DNA of 64,000 bases. Source: Bullera alba. Lineage: Eukaryota; Basidiomycota; Tremellomycetes; Tremellales; Bulleraceae. The notes under the pieces were generated by a model, which saw only the letters and a program-made list of their open reading frames with translations, did no database searches and was not told where the DNA came from. Shown in pieces: positions 1 through 10,629 of the stretch (the first letter of the stretch is position 1; every line of letters starts with the position of its first letter). The position numbers and the translations under genes were made by a program. The stretch is from contig BCIX01000001.1 of the NCBI GenBank assembly GCA_001600095.1, positions 7,899,198 through 7,963,197 on the forward strand, written 5' to 3'.

Positions 1-524
1 CGACGGTTTGAAGACGATGGGGGAGAGAGGAGGTCAGCGCGAAGATGATGGGTCGATTGACACCGGCAAGATAGACTTGTTGCTCGCAGAGACCAGAGTG
101 CACGGTTACCCCGACACCCGCATGTCATTAGGAATCCGCGGGCTTGTACGATTAGAGTCGGCTAATGACGAGCCAATGGAGGCTTCAGCCATTACAACAA
201 TTCCTAATGCCGTGCTGTGTGTGCACACTTTGTTTTCGCAGGGTGGGACCGGTAGGGGGGAAGCCGGGCCAACCGAGCCCTTCGACCCAACTTCGACCAA
301 GCAACGCCCAAGTGTCCTTTGGCATTAGTTGTATCCTCGCATCCTCCTCACTCCACCTCATCTGTGAATACGTTCGACCTCTACGCTCTATGTCCCTCCT
401 CCCGATGTTTGAGCCGTTCAACCAGCCTTTCTGCGCTGAGCCACCGCTGCCCGACCGGCATCCATCTCGGTGATCGGGTACTCAGCTTCAAACAAGAATC
501 CTCGAAAGGTCCTGCTTGATGCTG
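1..524. other. Left-edge non-coding stretch
   Basis: I see no convincing gene here. Short open frames exist on both strands, but none has family-like composition or splice sites that extend it. The right end is presumably the promoter and 5' leader of the F-box-like gene that starts near 525. Further 5' exons of that gene could lie here, because the related gene at 2521-4873 has a string of very small 5' exons. Confidence 0.5.
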
Positions 525-1990
525 ATGTGCTGCAGATACCCGCCAGTATGTATCGAAAACGTCAAGACGCCATAGCAACCAGCAGCAGGCTGATTCCACA
601 TAGTCGTAAGTCTTCCCAGTACACATCACGACAACGCCTAGTATCCAACTCTCACTGACCTCATATACAGCCATGCCGATAAAACCACCACCAATCCCAC
701 AATCAGCTGTGATCATGAGATCAACACCGTCGATAAAGACTGTCAGTTCGATAGCCTATCAAGCTCAGTCGACTCCTCGCGGTCCCTTTCACCCGAGCTT
801 GTCCCAATCGACACCCCACTCCCCATTGACATCATTGCGATTATCGCCCGATGCCTCCAATATGATGGCGCTGCGAACTCCCTCGCCTCACTTCAGTCAC
901 TGTGTCGAGAGACGTATATCCTCATCACGCCAATCATGTACGGTCGGCTCCGAATAACCGAATATAGCTGGGACAGACTGTTCACTCTGTTCGAAATACC
1001 CATAGAGGAGATTCGGTTCCCCATCGAAGCCCTGGACGACCTCCTCGATGGCTCTCAGCATCCCATCGATCGCTCGGCATACGTGCGCCGTCGATGGCTG
1101 TTCAGTCTGATCGAACACCTGGAGCTGGTTTCACTCGGTAACCCCGACTCTATCAGAGCCACAGCCGCACTCAACGAGCGGTTGTTCGACAATCACTCTG
1201 AATACCTGCTGTTTGGTCTACAGACGATGCACATCACCGAAGCGTACACTGCTCGATCCATCACCAACGTGGGAGACCTGGAGGGCAGGGCAGTCAGCGA
1301 GTGGTATTTTCAAGAATGCCAATTGGCACTCCTCTGTCCGAAACACAAACTGTGCATCCACCTCCCAAAAGACGACTCCTGGGCCGAAACCTATCCACCG
1401 CCAGAACAAGTGTGCAAAGTAGGGATGCCTATATCAGGGGACACAACGACGGGGTTCAAGTCATGAGGTCCGGTTCCTCACTCCCGATCAACGCCACTGC
1501 AATCACGATCCACAACGCCGGTACGAGATTCGTCTTTCCTCCCCATTCCGAGCAGAACCCGCACTATCGTCTATCCTTTCTGTCATCTCCAATTGCATCA
1601 AGCGACAACCGGCCCAGTCGTCAGAGACTACTTCCGAGAGCCTATCAACTGGCCCATTTCCTCCTGGCGGCGTATAACATTTACGACCCCCAAGCCCGGC
1701 GTCCCGGAGCCGTCACCGTATTCAAACCGGTTTCAGGCCCGGAGCCAAAGGTATCCAAGGACTTGAAGATGCTCAAGCGAGGAACGGCGCAGATAGCGAG
1801 GCATTTGTGCAGAGGCCTGGAGCCTACTTATCGGGAGAAATTCTTGCGCCAGGTGGACAGTGTAGAATGGGTGTTGGAATCGGATATGACCCAGGGGTGT
1901 CTGGGCATTTGCGACGTTTGCGACGGTAAGCGCCAGAGGATTTCGCTTATAATTTGTTAGACTGATCTTCTGTACTTAGAGCCATACTGA
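525..1990 (+). pseudogene. F-box-like protein, copy 1 (one frameshift)
   Basis: Model: exon 525-545, a 2-nt exon 604-605, exon 671-1925 and exon 1980-1990. The long exon opens with an acidic/serine-rich stretch, then an F-box-like helix pair (PLPIDIIAIIARCL, then SLQSLCRETYILITPIMY). A family-specific body follows and the end is CDVCDEPY. The gene at 2521-4873 is a clear paralogue: same F-box-like segment, same 'RLR/LTxYSWxxLFxLFE' block, same final intron and same E-P-Y ending. Near 1400 the frame used up to 'DDSWAETYPP' gives way to another frame that carries the rest of the homology ('TSVQSRDAYIRG' onward). Copy 2 is about 22 nt longer there, and no usable GT-AG intron restores the frame. 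It is either a decaying gene or contains a sequence error. A substrate-adaptor role for an SCF ubiquitin ligase is inferred only from the F-box-like segment. The ATG at 525 is the nearest in-frame start and is uncertain. Confidence 0.55.
604..605 (+). other. Predicted 2-nt microexon (TC) of F-box copy 1
   Basis: Reading 5' to 3': CCGCCA, donor gtatgt (546), acceptor catag (603), TC, donor gtaagt (606), acceptor tatacag (670), then C-CAT-GCC in the open frame. Including TC makes the codon TCC and joins the frames. Reading straight through meets a stop. The same arrangement occurs four times in the paralogue on the opposite strand, which supports it being real. Confidence 0.55.
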
Positions 1991-2520
1991 GCTTCGAAGT
2001 GGTGACGATCCTGAGCTCGACTAGACAAGATGGATGCGACGGGAAGTGGAGATTTACCTGGTCTCAGTGGGAGAATGACTTTGTCGCAGTGTCTTTGCCT
2101 CGAGCTCGAGAGCGAGCTAGTACTATGCGTGTATCATGTACACCGTGTGGATGGTATGACTTGTAAGCTCGTTTCTCCGGGGGGATCATGGTCAACCTGC
2201 CCTAACCCGGTTGTGTTGCTATTCCGGTCGCGAGCACACCCTGAGTCCGTCATTTGAGAGCAGAATCCGCTGAGATCCAGGAATCCTGGGTATATCGGCA
2301 CTATAATTCATCCCGCCGCAGCCTCTTTCACACACCTGAAAGAGTCCGAGAAGTTTGGCTTTGAGCACCTGGAGTCCGACCAAGACACGCGTTCATCACA
2401 CTATCAGGTTGACAAAGAACAGAGCATTCTTTTGATCGAAATCCACACCTGGACCAAGAATCTCATCTACTCATCGCTGATCACTCGTCCGACAAGCACG
2501 CAAATCTCACGTTTCCCATC
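1991..2520. other. Spacer between convergent F-box-like paralogues
   Basis: This is the shared 3' region of two tail-to-tail genes and would hold both 3' UTRs and polyadenylation sites. The short open frames in it (for example around 2030-2257) show no recognisable protein. I see no repeat or mobile element that explains the inverted duplication. Confidence 0.5.
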
Positions 2521-4873
2521 TCAGTACGGCTCTAAGTGTGACTTGTCAGTCGCCACCCCTACTTGCCCGACCAGCACTCACCACCGCAGGCGTTACAGTC
2601 ACCCAGTTCCGTGCGTTCTGACTTTGCCAACCACTGAACTTCGTTCAGGCTGTCCAAGATGATCGATCGGGCTTGCTCCGGCCATTTCGCAGAAGCCTCG
2701 TCCACTACTCTCCGCACCCTGCTTTCCAGCTCTTTGAAGCCTCTACCGGAGATCATGGACTGCGGCCTGAGGATGACGATGCTCCCCGGCGACGGGAAAG
2801 GGCGGTCTGGACCGTAAAACACCATGATGAATTCCGCAATCTGTTGAGCTCTATGGGCTAAGGTAGTGCGATCGAGGCCCTGGCCGTCTGGCAGCGAGGT
2901 CCTGGGATGGATGAAGGAGAGGATGTACTCGCAGGAGACTTGCCCTGACTGCGGCGGGACCACATACCTCGTTCGGGCGTTGTGGTATGTGATGGCCGTG
3001 ACGTTGATTGTCTGCTGCGGGTTACGATTACGCAGCATCGCTTGAACTCCTTTTCTCAAGGCCTGTTCGATCGAAGTTCGATTATGCGCCTCTGATATGC
3101 CAAATAGGTGAACCGGTGCCCCCCAGCGATCTTCCTTCGGGATGCAGATACACAGCTTGTGAGGCGCACAGAGCGGTGCCAATACAGCCTCTTGGGGGGT
3201 GAAATGACAACAAGGATAACCCATCATCGTCGAGCGGACCAAAGCAGGACCTCGCGTTGTACTCTTCGGTGACGTGTATCGTCTGGAGGCCCGACAGGAG
3301 GAATTGCGAGTGGGCATCGGAGAGCGATTCGCCGATGGCGGATGCGGCCTTGATAAATTGAAGAGAACCAAGTGCAGCCAGTTCCAAATGTTCGATCTGA
3401 CCGAGCAACCATCTGAGGCGGACGTATTCGGGACCACGGACAGGATGTGCCCAGTATTTCACCAGCTGCGTGATGACCTCGAAAGGACTATCGACTTCGG
3501 GTCTTGGTACCCCTTCAAACAGACCGAATAGCTTGTTCCAGCTGTAATCCGTGAGTCGGACCCGGGAATACAGGATCGGCGTAACGAGAATATATGATTT
3601 TCGACATAGCGACTGTAGTGATGAGATAGTGTACGACGCCCCATCACGTTGGAGATATTTGGCGACAGTGGGGATGATCTCGATGGGAAGCGAAGTAAAG
3701 TTGGGTATGTACGCCGGGTTGAAGAAACGTGGAGGAAGCGATTGCCAGTAGCTCGATGGTCCAGCGGGTCGATCAGGTATATCGAATGCATTGGTTCCGT
3801 TGGCGGACCAGTTCACATACTCGGGTGCAGTGATCTGAGAAGGTACATCGAAGGCGTGAAGCTCGTTGTGTGACATCTTTGCAGCATCGAGTGCAGCGAG
3901 CGGAGAAGGTACGTAGAAGGCTGGAATCTCGTTGGCGGTTCTGGTCACAGAGTCCAGAGTAGCGAGGTGAGGAGGTACGTCGAAGTCGTAGAGCTCGTTG
4001 ACAGACACGTTGACAGCATCGAGTGCAACGGAGTGAGAAGCCACGTTGGGAGCGGTGAGCCCATTGGCGGACCTCGTGGGGTCGAGTGCAGCGAGGTGAG
4101 AAGATGTATCGAAGGCGTGAATCTCGTTGTTGTAGCTGATTCAGAGGTCAGCGTTAGCTAGGGAGAGTCGATTATTCGAACCGTTGACTTACGACTGGAT
4201 AGCTCAGCACGATTTATAGAGAAGCCCTGTATTGCTCCTACGTACGGCTGGATGACTATTGCTCCGGGGGTCGAAGGCGGTCGGCTCATGATCGTAGCTG
4301 CAGAAGGGTTTGGTGTCAGTATACGTGTGTCATCGATCAATCCCTGAACTTACGACTGCAGGTGATCAGCATGAAACTATCGAGAAGCCGCGACGTTGTG
4401 GTTACATACTGGCGGATGACTAGAGTTCAGCGTGTCGGATGAGCTGGGTTCGAGATCGTAGCTGAAGGAGAATTTGATATCAGTACAGTTCAATGCCTCA
4501 ATCGACCTGTTGACTTACAACTGAAGGCATCAGCCCGATCTCTTGAGGATTGGGCCTATAGTCGCTACATACTGACTGATAAGCAGAATTCAGCGGGTCG
4601 AAAGCGCTGAACATATGGTCGTAGCTGATCACGGGGCGAATCAGCATGACTTATCGATCAATCGATCTGTGGACTTACGGCTGAGTCAAGATCAGCTTGT
4701 GATCTTGCCATCGGTCCAGTCATGACTACATACTCCCGGATCGCTGGAGTACCAAGGCTCAGCGTTCGTCAATCGTAGTAAGACACATGCGAAGCTATCT
4801 CGCCTCACTTGGGTAGAGGAGGACAGGGAAGTTGCTGATCCGTTCGGTAGATCCAGTCAAAAGGGTCCGACAT
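2521..4873 (-). CDS. F-box-like protein, copy 2, repeat-rich N-terminus with 2-nt exons
   Basis: Start ATG at 4871-4873 (MSDPFDWIYRTDQQ). Exons in order: 4809-4873, 4734-4743 (10 nt), 4679-4680 (CC), 4573-4624, 4519-4520 (TT), 4410-4461, 4354-4355 (TC), 4246-4297, 4193-4194 (TC), 2582-4135 and 2521-2531. Each 52-nt exon plus a 2-nt exon encodes one 18-residue unit, such as YDHEPTAFDPRSNSHPA plus S. The long exon continues with about 22-residue relatives of the unit (core AFD/DFDVP). It then carries the F-box-like segment (SLPIEIIPTVAKYL) and the body shared with copy 1, ending CNACGEPY. All nine 5' introns keep frame. The one break is a run of six C on the coding strand (3194-3199), where the protein homology jumps frame by one base. 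This may be a sequencing error or early decay. The family has no function I can name; an SCF adaptor role is only inferred. Confidence 0.6.
4193..4743 (-). repeat. Tandem exon-pair repeat (52-nt exon + intron + 2-nt exon + intron)
   Basis: Three full units of about 160 bp, plus flanking partial units, lie head to tail on the minus strand. Each has a 52-nt exon starting CTAC(G)A, a GTATGT/GTACGT donor, an intron of 51-54 nt, a dinucleotide exon, a GTAAGT donor and an intron of 54-57 nt ending in CAG. The dinucleotides are CC (4679-4680), TT (4519-4520), TC (4354-4355) and TC (4193-4194). The exon sequences have diverged but their lengths have not, which implies duplication followed by selection on frame. 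Confidence 0.65.
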
Positions 4874-5313
4874 GATGGGCAGTGACAAGCGACGAAAGCC
4901 AGTCCGATACAGCGGAAGAGACAATGTGGGCGATCGAGGTCGAGAGATGGGGGTAGGTAGTGGTAGGTGTACGAAGACCAGAGACATGGACGACCACATC
5001 ACAACCGAACAAGTGCACAGACTTGGCCGACCACCGTGCCCGACGCCCAACTCCGGTGATCCGGTGCCCCGCATTATCGTCTCTGAGTTGCTTGGTCCCT
5101 GGCTTTCACTCTTTGGAGAGGCTCTGCACTTGCTCCCAGCTGCATCAGCTTCGGATGTCGACCATGAACAGCACCTGTTGCCTTGGCAAGCTCAGAGAAA
5201 GCCCAAAATGCATCTCAAGTACCCTGCAGTGTCCTCTTGTTACCGTGACTCCGCTGCGGTAACACCTCTCTGCTTACACCACCCCGAAACCCAATCATCG
5301 CACCTTGGTCGAA
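4874..5313. other. Intergenic region
   Basis: This holds the promoter of the F-box-like gene (right-to-left from 4873) and the 3' flank of the small secreted protein gene ending at 5314. A plus-strand open frame of 159 codons crosses it, but it has low-complexity, non-family composition and no matching splice context. A stretch near 5208 (cccaaaatgcatct) recurs near 7456, 3' of the sister secreted gene, so the duplication included 3' flank. Confidence 0.5.
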
Positions 5314-5907
5314 CTAGTCCGTCGCAATGTTGTATCCGTATACAGGCCTAGCATTGTCGTCGACGGCAGTGAAGTCGCTGGCGCCATTCCCGTTGTAGGT
5401 GGCTCGGCAGTGCCACAAGTCGTCTGACTCGTCAAACCAGAGAGCAACACCGTGATGTCCTTCCGGCAGACTGTATGCGAAATCTATGCACTGCTGAGCG
5501 GCATTTGCAGTGGATAAAGTGTTGGCGTAAGTAGCATACTGAGAGGGTCGGACCGCCAGCTCGCCTGAGGCATCTCGTCAACTAGAGTTCGGTTCATGGA
5601 TAGGAGACCTACCGGAAGGATTGGCAGAGAGGATAGCGCCTGACCCGACGTAGTAGCGGTCGTAGTTTAAGCCATTGGAGGTGGTGACAACTCTGGCGGG
5701 TGCTCCGCCGGCTCCTGAGGGAACGGGCGCTCGAGGTCTTACACCTCTCTTGATCCTTCGGACGACCTGGGATGCAGTCAGCAACAACGGCAGGGTAGAT
5801 AGACGACTCACTTCCGCTCGGGAAACTTGCTTGTGTTTGTAGGCTGGTGTAGGTGTCGCTAAAGCAGTGGAGATGAGGGCGACAAGAACATAGACTGAGA
5901 CAATCAT
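5314..5907 (-). CDS. Small secreted protein, copy A
   Basis: Three exons (5812-5907, 5613-5766, 5314-5564) give a protein of about 166 residues. It begins with a hydrophobic signal peptide (MIVSVYVLVALISTALA) followed by TPTP. Next comes a basic segment, VVRRIKRGVRPRAP, which contains a dibasic KR that a Kex2-like protease could cut. The C-terminal half holds the conserved blocks NAAQQCIDFAY and WFDESDDLWHCRAT, with two cysteines that could form one disulfide, and ends ARPVYGYN. The gene at 7560-8180 is a paralogue with identical intron positions. An in-frame ATG at 5928 would give a longer leader. I do not recognise the family. Secretion is inferred from the leader, and a role at the cell surface or in secretion is only a guess. 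Confidence 0.75.
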
Positions 5908-7559
5908 GATCGAGTGGAGTGTCCGCAACTAGGATTGCTGGGATGGAAGATTCGGTGTATGAGGAGATGATAGTCTCTTGTCAGTGAATCAATGATCATC
6001 ATTTCTTATATACAGCTGATAGCTGGTTTGGTCGAGAACGTCAACACTGCAGCAACACTGCAGCTCCGACTTTTCACTGTGACTGTAGCTCCGTGTCTGT
6101 GTAAGCTGTTCGGCTTTGAGTTTGCCTATGATCATCAACGGCTTGGCAGCAAAAGGCAGTACGGCCTGGCCATAGCAGGCCATAGCTGGCAATCTCCGGC
6201 AATCTCCGGCAATCTACGCCTATCTATGCGTAAACAAGTCAGATGACGTGGTCTGATGCGGTATATCACTTACCGCATGTTGAGTGATCCACTGGCGACC
6301 ATCGACTGCTGATCGACAGTCATTTCAGCGTCATGCTCTGTCATGCTACTGGTAGCATATAACATATGGCGCACAGTATTGAATAGTGTAGTGGGGTGGA
6401 CCGGCGGAGTGAGGACGCTTAGAGTGCCCTGCAGCACGACGTACGTGCGACATCAAACGCCAAAACCAAAGCTCGATGACTCGTAAACTCAAACGTTATT
6501 GCGGGTGAATTCGGTATCCCGATTTCCGATCCCCGTCAGGCGGGAGCCAGCGTACCCAGCCTGATACAACATATCAACTATCAGAACCTATCTGGCCAGA
6601 CACTGACAGGTTCAGACTGTTACAGTCTCTACTACAGACATCGAGTACCGCCGGAGGCATCTTGAACTCTTCGCTACCGCAAACGTTGATCCCCACTCGC
6701 CATCATGGCAGCATGAACCTCTTCGACGTTCCCCTTCGCTGTGTACGGTTCGCCTGATCCTGCGTGATCCGATCTCAGGCACGATGACTGAGCTGGAGAT
6801 GGGAAGAAGCAGAAACGGAGGTCAGACTGGCGGGTGTTCCGACATCCACACAAGAAAGAAGGTGTTCTCATGATCCCGGCCGACTTTGACCGACTCAAGC
6901 CGAGGCAAGGGGGTCAACCGACAGATTGACTCTGATAGGAGGTGAAATGAGAGCAGTGGGTGTTGGAACTTGGAAGGTAAGAACTGGAGGCCGCAGGAGG
7001 AAAGGCACTAAAGGCGGATTACAGATTGACGATCCGAGACGGCCACAAAAGCAACTCGGTCGAGAGCGAGTCGAAGAAATATCCCGGTGAGTTTCGTTCA
7101 GAGGTTAGTAGCTTGATCACGGCGAGGACCAACCCTTCCTAAGGCTTCACCTCTGTAGCCCACACCTCGAAGCTATTGGGCATCCCTATCATGGATAGTT
7201 CATGGAGGAGATCACTCGGCAGCTTCCCCTAAGTCGGATTCTCTTGACTGACACACTCTCTTGACCAAGTTCACACAATTCACTGGTCAGAATATGGTGA
7301 TATCCTTTCTATGCCACAAGAGCGGGTCAGCAGGCTGGGTCCACGGTACGAACAGCGCCCGTTGTCGGACCGTCGTCGCCGACCTCAGGCTCACTCGGCG
7401 AAGTATCGCAACGTCCCAGAAGAGATATGGATCCAGGAGGCCCAAAATGAACCCAAAATGCATCTTATCTTCTCATCGTCTCAAGTGTCCCAGAGTATCC
7501 CGCAGCGTCTTCCATTACGATACTCGCCAACCATGCCCCGATCGTAATAGTCCTGACTC
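5908..7559. other. Intergenic region between the two secreted-protein genes
   Basis: About 1.65 kb with no convincing gene. The left end is the promoter of copy A. Around 6165-6220 there are short direct repeats (ggccatagc twice, then ggcaatctcc twice). The right end (around 7430-7559) resembles the 3' flank of copy A. Open frames such as 6674-6898 on the minus strand have no support. Confidence 0.45.
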
Positions 7560-8180
7560 CTAGGCGGCGGCGTAGTTGTAACCGTAAACGGGCCTGGCGT
7601 TGGCATCTGCGGCGGTGAAGTCGCTGGCGCGGTTCGGGTTGAACGTCGCTCGGCAGTGCCACAGGTCATCGGACTCGTCGAACCAAAGAGCGACACCAAT
7701 ACGATCGTTTCCATAGGCGAAATCCACGCACTGTTGTGCGGCGCTTGCAGTGGACACAGTGTTGGCATAAGTAGTGTATTTAGAGGGAAAGTCTGGATCC
7801 TCGCCTACAGCGTGAATCGTTTCGTCAGTTGTGAGTCCGAATTACCAACGAAGGACGACCTACCGTACGGGCTGGCGGAGAGAATGGCACCAGAGCCAGT
7901 GAAGTAGCGGGCGTAATTAAGGCCCCCGGACTGAGTGGAGGAGGTCCGAACGGTTTCGGGCGCCCCACCTGCTCCAGATGGGACTGGCGCTCGGGGCCTC
8001 ACACCCCTCTTTATACGTCGAACGACCTGGGACCTAGTCAGCAAAAATCACATCATCGGGTGGTAGATGACTCACGTTTGCCCGGGTCGCTTGCTTGAGA
8101 CCGCGTGTCGGTGTAGGGGTCGCAACAGCGGTCGACGCCAGGGCCACGAGAGTATAGACTGCGATCTCCAAGGGTAGCAT
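7560..8180 (-). CDS. Small secreted protein, copy B
   Basis: Exons 8076-8180, 7864-8026 and 7560-7804 encode 170 residues. The leader (MLPLEIAVYTLVALASTAVA) is followed by TPTPTRG. The basic block VVRRIKRGVRPRAPVPSGAG matches copy A over its full quoted length. The C-terminal block repeats the two-cysteine pattern (AAQQCVDFAYG; WFDESDDLWHCRAT) and ends YGYNYAAA. Intron positions and phases match copy A, so the two arose by tandem duplication. The KR site and the conserved acidic/aromatic WFDESDDLW motif are the best handles. An upstream in-frame ATG (8303) exists, but the start at 8180 gives a clean signal peptide. Function is unknown. Confidence 0.78.
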
Positions 8181-9478
8181 CGTGACTCGTTGAACGTAGG
8201 GTGCTTTAGGATCCTTCCGAGCTCGCAGGTGCAGATGTGGAGGGTGGGTGTTCGTGTCGAAGCTGATGCCGGTCGTTAGCGCTGATGGGACTTGTTCATC
8301 CACATGAATCAGTCTGGTGTCAGAACTTCGGAATGACTAGCATGTCAAATTGGTGTTCACAATGAGTACTGTCGAAGGCTCAGCATGCTTTAGTCTGCAA
8401 GAGCCTGCATCAAGAGGCTTCAGCAGGCTTCAGCCCTCTTCACCTGGGCACTGCCAGGCTAGGCCAGGCTTCATGTTGTTTCATGATCCCGATGTGGCAT
8501 GACGAGATTTTGTGTCCACCCGATGGTTCCTCGCTTCCCCATGCATCTCCACCTTAAAGTTATCTCCACTGAGATTGTCACCGGTGCCTGCCGGGTGGCG
8601 GCTGACCTCGAGAGTCGGGGCTCTGCTGACTCGCTGAGTACATTAAATGCAGCGTCGGCGCTCGAAGACCGCTGAGATTGAGCTACCGTAGATCGAGGCA
8701 GATAAACAAGTAGTACTTTTACATTGGTCTGAGCGGTATATACGTTTCCGGGAAGTCTAAAATTGTAATCCTCTTCCAAGCTCCGCTAACAAAGCAATCC
8801 TAATTCTAATCGAAGATCCGATTAGGAACTCCTTCCACCAGCGTCCGGGTTATAGCTCTCTTCCTAGCCAGCGACACGCTAACCGTGGTGACGAAGTGGC
8901 ACTTAGTTAAACAACCGAAAACAACCTGGCGGTGTGGCGCTTGGCTCCGCCCCGATAGGCCCTGACCCGGCAGTGAGGGACTTTACCATTCCCACGGAAC
9001 GCACGTGATCGACCGTCGCAGACCGTTGGGCATTAACTCGCATATACTTTTTATACAGGATTCATTGCGACTAGAGGCGACTAGTCCGGGTCTATTGGCT
9101 ATTGTAATCAGGGTTCGCCATTCCTTTGAGAATTAGAAATGTTTCTAATTGTCAGTGCGGAATCCAAAAGTGAAGTCCACGCTCTGTTACAAAGTAAAGC
9201 TCGGGGATTTTGGCTGGGTCGTAAGCCGGCGCGCGGGGCGCGCCGGTTCACTTATATTCGGGCCAATGACGTAGTGCGTATGTCTGCTGCGTTTCGCGTT
9301 TCAGGTGAGCGATCGAGCGGTGTCCACTGGCTGTTGAGTCGTACGATCCCGCATACCTATCATGGAATATGCAGAGCGCAAGAGATCGTACTTGTATGCA
9401 CTCGACTTCTCAACGCCGACTCTCAGCGAACACTTTGTAATCCATTGAAGACCGGAACTCACTCACTAGATAATAAAG
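8181..9478. other. Divergent promoter region with hairpins
   Basis: 1.3 kb between the secreted-protein gene (minus) and the metallo-beta-lactamase-like gene (plus). No gene is supported. Two inverted repeats stand out: aattagaaa/tttctaatt around 9131-9150, and a G+C hairpin at about 9228-9248 with arms ccggcgcgc/gcgcgccgg around a 3-nt loop. Open frames at 8471-8779 and 9139-9564 lack recognisable content. Confidence 0.5.
9228..9248. repeat. Perfect GC-rich inverted repeat
   Basis: Two 9-bp arms, ccggcgcgc and gcgcgccgg, flank ggg. This is a very stable potential hairpin or symmetric protein site, about 230 bp upstream of the ATG at 9479. No function is established. It contains an overlapping pair of GGCGCGCC-type palindromic cores. 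Confidence 0.6.
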
Positions 9479-10629
9479 ATGTCCCTAGAAGGCTTGAAAT
9501 CGGACTTGCCCTCACTCGTCTCCAAGGCTCTTGCGGATCGAAGGCCGATCATCCATCACCGTGAGTCGACCACTTGATATATACGCACTTCTCAACTGAC
9601 TGGGGAGTAGTGAACGCGGATACGACATGGCTGATCCAACTCCCCGTCCCCGAGTCTGCGGGAGGATCGCGTAAATGGTTCAACATCCTTCTCGATCCTT
9701 GGCTCTCCGGACCGCAGGCCGACGTTGCAAGTTGGTTCAGCACGCAGTGGCACGCTATACCCCCGGCCTTGTCGAGTATCTCGGACGTGGAGGAGCTGTG
9801 CAAGAAGGTCGAGGAGTTGTCCAAGGGAGATTCAGGATCGTCGCCCGACACAGCTTCTCTCAACACTTTGATCGATGCCGTGGCCATCTCGCACGAGTTC
9901 ACTGATCACTGCCACAAACCGACTTTACTGGAATGCTCGCCTGGTACAACAGTCTTCGCAACTACCAAAGCCGCCAAGCTAGTGTCCTCCTGGAGACACT
10001 TTGACAGAGTCATCGAGACCCCTCCGTTCTCTGGTTCGCAATCCGACTGGTCCGAATCTACCTCCGTGGATCCATTACCCAAGTGGGTCGGGATCGGCAG
10101 ATTGGTCAACGAGAAAGATGCGCTTTACTACCACTCCGCCATCATCATCGCTTTCGATCTTTCCTCCTCGACCACCAGTACACCTCCCTCGAGCTCGTCT
10201 TCACCTACCTCATCGGAATGTCTGGTCTACACTCCACACGGCATCCATCCCCCGTCACTGTCACCTATCACTGAGGCCAAACCACCCATAACCACCCTCG
10301 CCTTCCTGCACGGCTTGCACGACGTCAGTATAGATTGGGGACAGCAACTGAATCTAGGCGCGCATAACGGTCTTTCGGCACAGCGTATGATACAGGCGAG
10401 ATACTGGATCGGCACGCACGACGAGGTCAAGAAGGGAGGAGGGTTGGTCAGCTGGTTCTTGAGACGCAAGGTTTTTACGGTCGAGGAAGCGTTGGAGCGA
10501 GAGGCCGAGAAGATGAGAAAGGAGGAAGGGGTGAACGGGACAGAAGGGGCTCCGGCGGATCAGACGGGTGTGCTGGGCAGGGGCGAGTTCAAGGATTTGA
10601 AGAATGGTGAGAGCGCGATACTGGCATAG
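9479..10629 (+). CDS. Metallo-beta-lactamase-fold hydrolase-like protein
   Basis: Two exons (9479-9560, 9608-10629) with a 47-nt intron give 367 residues. The splice was fixed by family sequence: ...RRPIIHH joins LVNADTTWLIQLP, typical of the fungal UlaG/MBL-like family. That family starts with 'HxNADTTWL' and a segment like WFNILLDPWLSG. Later comes AISHEFTDHCHKPTLLE, which supplies the metal-ligand style histidines (H-x-x-x-D-H-C-H). A serine/threonine-rich insertion lies around residues 210-230. The C-terminal region has WGQQLNLGAHNG. No signal peptide or membrane segment is seen, so a cytosolic location is likely. The substrate is unknown. Known members of the fold hydrolyse lactones, phosphodiesters or thioesters; nothing here chooses between them. 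Confidence 0.8.

Noticed and set aside
1380..1440. Intron in F-box copy 1 to repair the frame
   Set aside because: The only GT-AG span near the shift (gtgtgc...atcag) is 28 nt, well below the intron sizes in this window.
3190..3260. Programmed frameshift or intron at the six-C run in F-box copy 2
   Set aside because: Alignment to copy 1 differs by exactly one base with no length for an intron. A single-base slip or sequencing error is simpler.
4872..5351. 159-codon plus-strand open frame
   Set aside because: It begins on the antisense of the F-box gene start and runs into the secreted-protein 3' end. Composition is irregular and no family or splice pattern supports it.
9139..9564. 141-codon plus-strand frame before the MBL-like gene
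   Set aside because: It overlaps the hairpins and the true first exon in another frame, and has no family features.
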